Below, piece by piece: positions 63,301 through 64,000 of a stretch of DNA of 64,000 nt. The notes beneath the pieces are model-generated. The model had not been told where the DNA came from. It was given only the letters and a program-made list of their open reading frames with translations, and searched no databases. Location of the stretch: NCBI GenBank assembly GCA_029216955.1, contig JANAVB010012085.1:1-64000 (forward strand). Direction: 5' to 3'. The translations under genes were made by a program, and so were the position numbers. The stretch is from Iris pallida (Eukaryota; Streptophyta; Magnoliopsida; Asparagales; Iridaceae). The first letter of the stretch is position 1, and each line of letters begins with the position of its first letter.

Positions 63301-64000
63301 AAATGCAAATAACTATGAACATGATTACACACATCAATATACTGCAAAGATGGATACTTTTCATTAAATTTAAAAGTAGTAGTATTTACATCAGTTGAAC
63401 CTTAGAAATTTTAGCCAATCAATGACTAAAGGGGGAGAAGAAGAATTAGAAGGAGTTTTGTTTCGATTAAGATCGATAACAAATGGCTCAGAAGAGGTGA
63501 GCTCCCTTGAAGCCTGAGATGGAAGAGTAGTCCGCCCTCCAACAGGGATTACCAGAGTATCCTGTTTTTATATGTGAAGATACAGGAACTGTAGTAGCCC
63601 ACCGACAGGAATGATCAGTGTATCTTGAGTAACGACTGAGGTAATGGAGAGATCCGTCCGCTCACTGGAATAATGAAGAACCTTCTCCAGAGGGTTTAGG
63701 AGATTGTTGCTGAGTAGTTCGACCTTTAACAGGAATTATCAAGGTCTCACTTTGCGGATCCTCTTTCTCCATAGCTTGTATCACCCTTGTATACTCTTCT
63801 TTGTACATCCGGGAATCATTGAAATAAGCTTCAACCCCATGGAAAGGATTTATATCAGCAACTTCCTTTTATACTCTTCCATTGCTGTCAATGTATTTAA
63901 AACACTGATGAAGAGTAGAAGGCACCACATTTTTTCATGAAGAAAGGGCCTCCCTAGAAGAAGATTATAAGATCCCACGATTTTGATCACATAGAAAGTG
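63301..64000 (-). pseudogene. D protease end and repeat linker, cut by window edge
   Basis: At 63940-64000 the minus strand reads Asn-Leu-Leu-Leu-Gly-Arg-Pro-Phe-Leu-His, the end of the Tat protease (B has it at 19918). About 63740-63540 carries three repeats of Thr-Leu-Ile-Ile-Pro-Val followed by Gly-Arg or Gly-Gly in changing frames, in the same place as the PLKIRLKGKPP repeats of B. The remaining part is Ser/Thr-rich and decayed. Gag lies outside. Confidence 0.7.

Larger units (their letters stand above)
51805..64000 (-). mobile_element. Element D: Tat-lineage Ty3/Gypsy retrotransposon, minus strand, truncated by window
   Basis: Read on the minus strand, D runs from protease (64000) through RT, RNase H, archaeal-type RNase H and integrase (59267), then two antisense genes on the plus strand, a polypurine tract (52840-52826) and the 3' LTR (52825-51805, TGTAGGCC to GAAAACA). 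It is related to B in every coding part but differs strongly in LTR and untranslated sequence. Gag and the 5' LTR lie beyond the right edge. Pol is more decayed than in B, with several frameshifts. Confidence 0.85.

Overview
The window looks like plant nuclear DNA, almost certainly from a flowering plant. It is a stack of LTR retrotransposons with Ty3/Gypsy (Tat lineage, with the second archaeal-type RNase H) and Ty1/Copia coding regions. Target-site duplications, TATA boxes and GT-AG introns are of plant type. I found no host gene, tRNA, rRNA or CRISPR array that I could defend. Lineage names come from motifs read by eye.

Left and centre (2426-42348) form a four-level nest, each level fixed by terminal sequences and mostly by exact 5-bp target duplications. 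Element E is an old Copia (LTRs 2426-2896 and 41878-42348). Inside its reverse transcriptase/RNase H region sits F, a solo LTR (6752-7395 plus 39847-40803, duplication GTCTA). Inside F sits A, a 32-kb insertion with 3.5-kb LTRs and no coding capacity of its own (7396-39841, duplication AAAAG). Inside A sits B, a Tat-type Gypsy element (13747-35858, duplication GTAGC) with gag-protease, pol and an antisense gene. A 6.07-kb block made of the end of A's 5' LTR, A's internal region and B's 5' LTR (9919-15978) is present again at 29793-35858, between B's internal region and A's right part. The left edge of the second copy is a scrambled junction.

The right side (44386-64000) has a second stack. 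Copia element C (44386-51804) has its 3' LTR cut by element D (51805 to beyond 64000), a second Tat element lying on the minus strand. D leaves the window inside its protease.

Three themes stand out. (1) Both Tat elements carry, antisense to gag-pol and downstream of it, a large gene with the signatures of the plant mobile domain (PMD), a 5' intron, and a tandem-repeat array separating it from the end of pol. D has a second small antisense reading frame with its own TATA box. (2) E appears to start gag inside its LTR and splice over 1.7 kb. The predicted intron holds the primer binding site and a set of hairpins with a shared CCAAAG loop, a layout that would restrict these signals to unspliced genomic RNA. 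(3) C has three tandem ~150-nt units after pol in which the same hairpins recur with paired compensatory base changes.

All coding regions are decayed. Many premature stops are TGG to TGA/TAG or CAA/CAG to TAA/TAG changes, as expected from deamination of methylated cytosine in silenced DNA.
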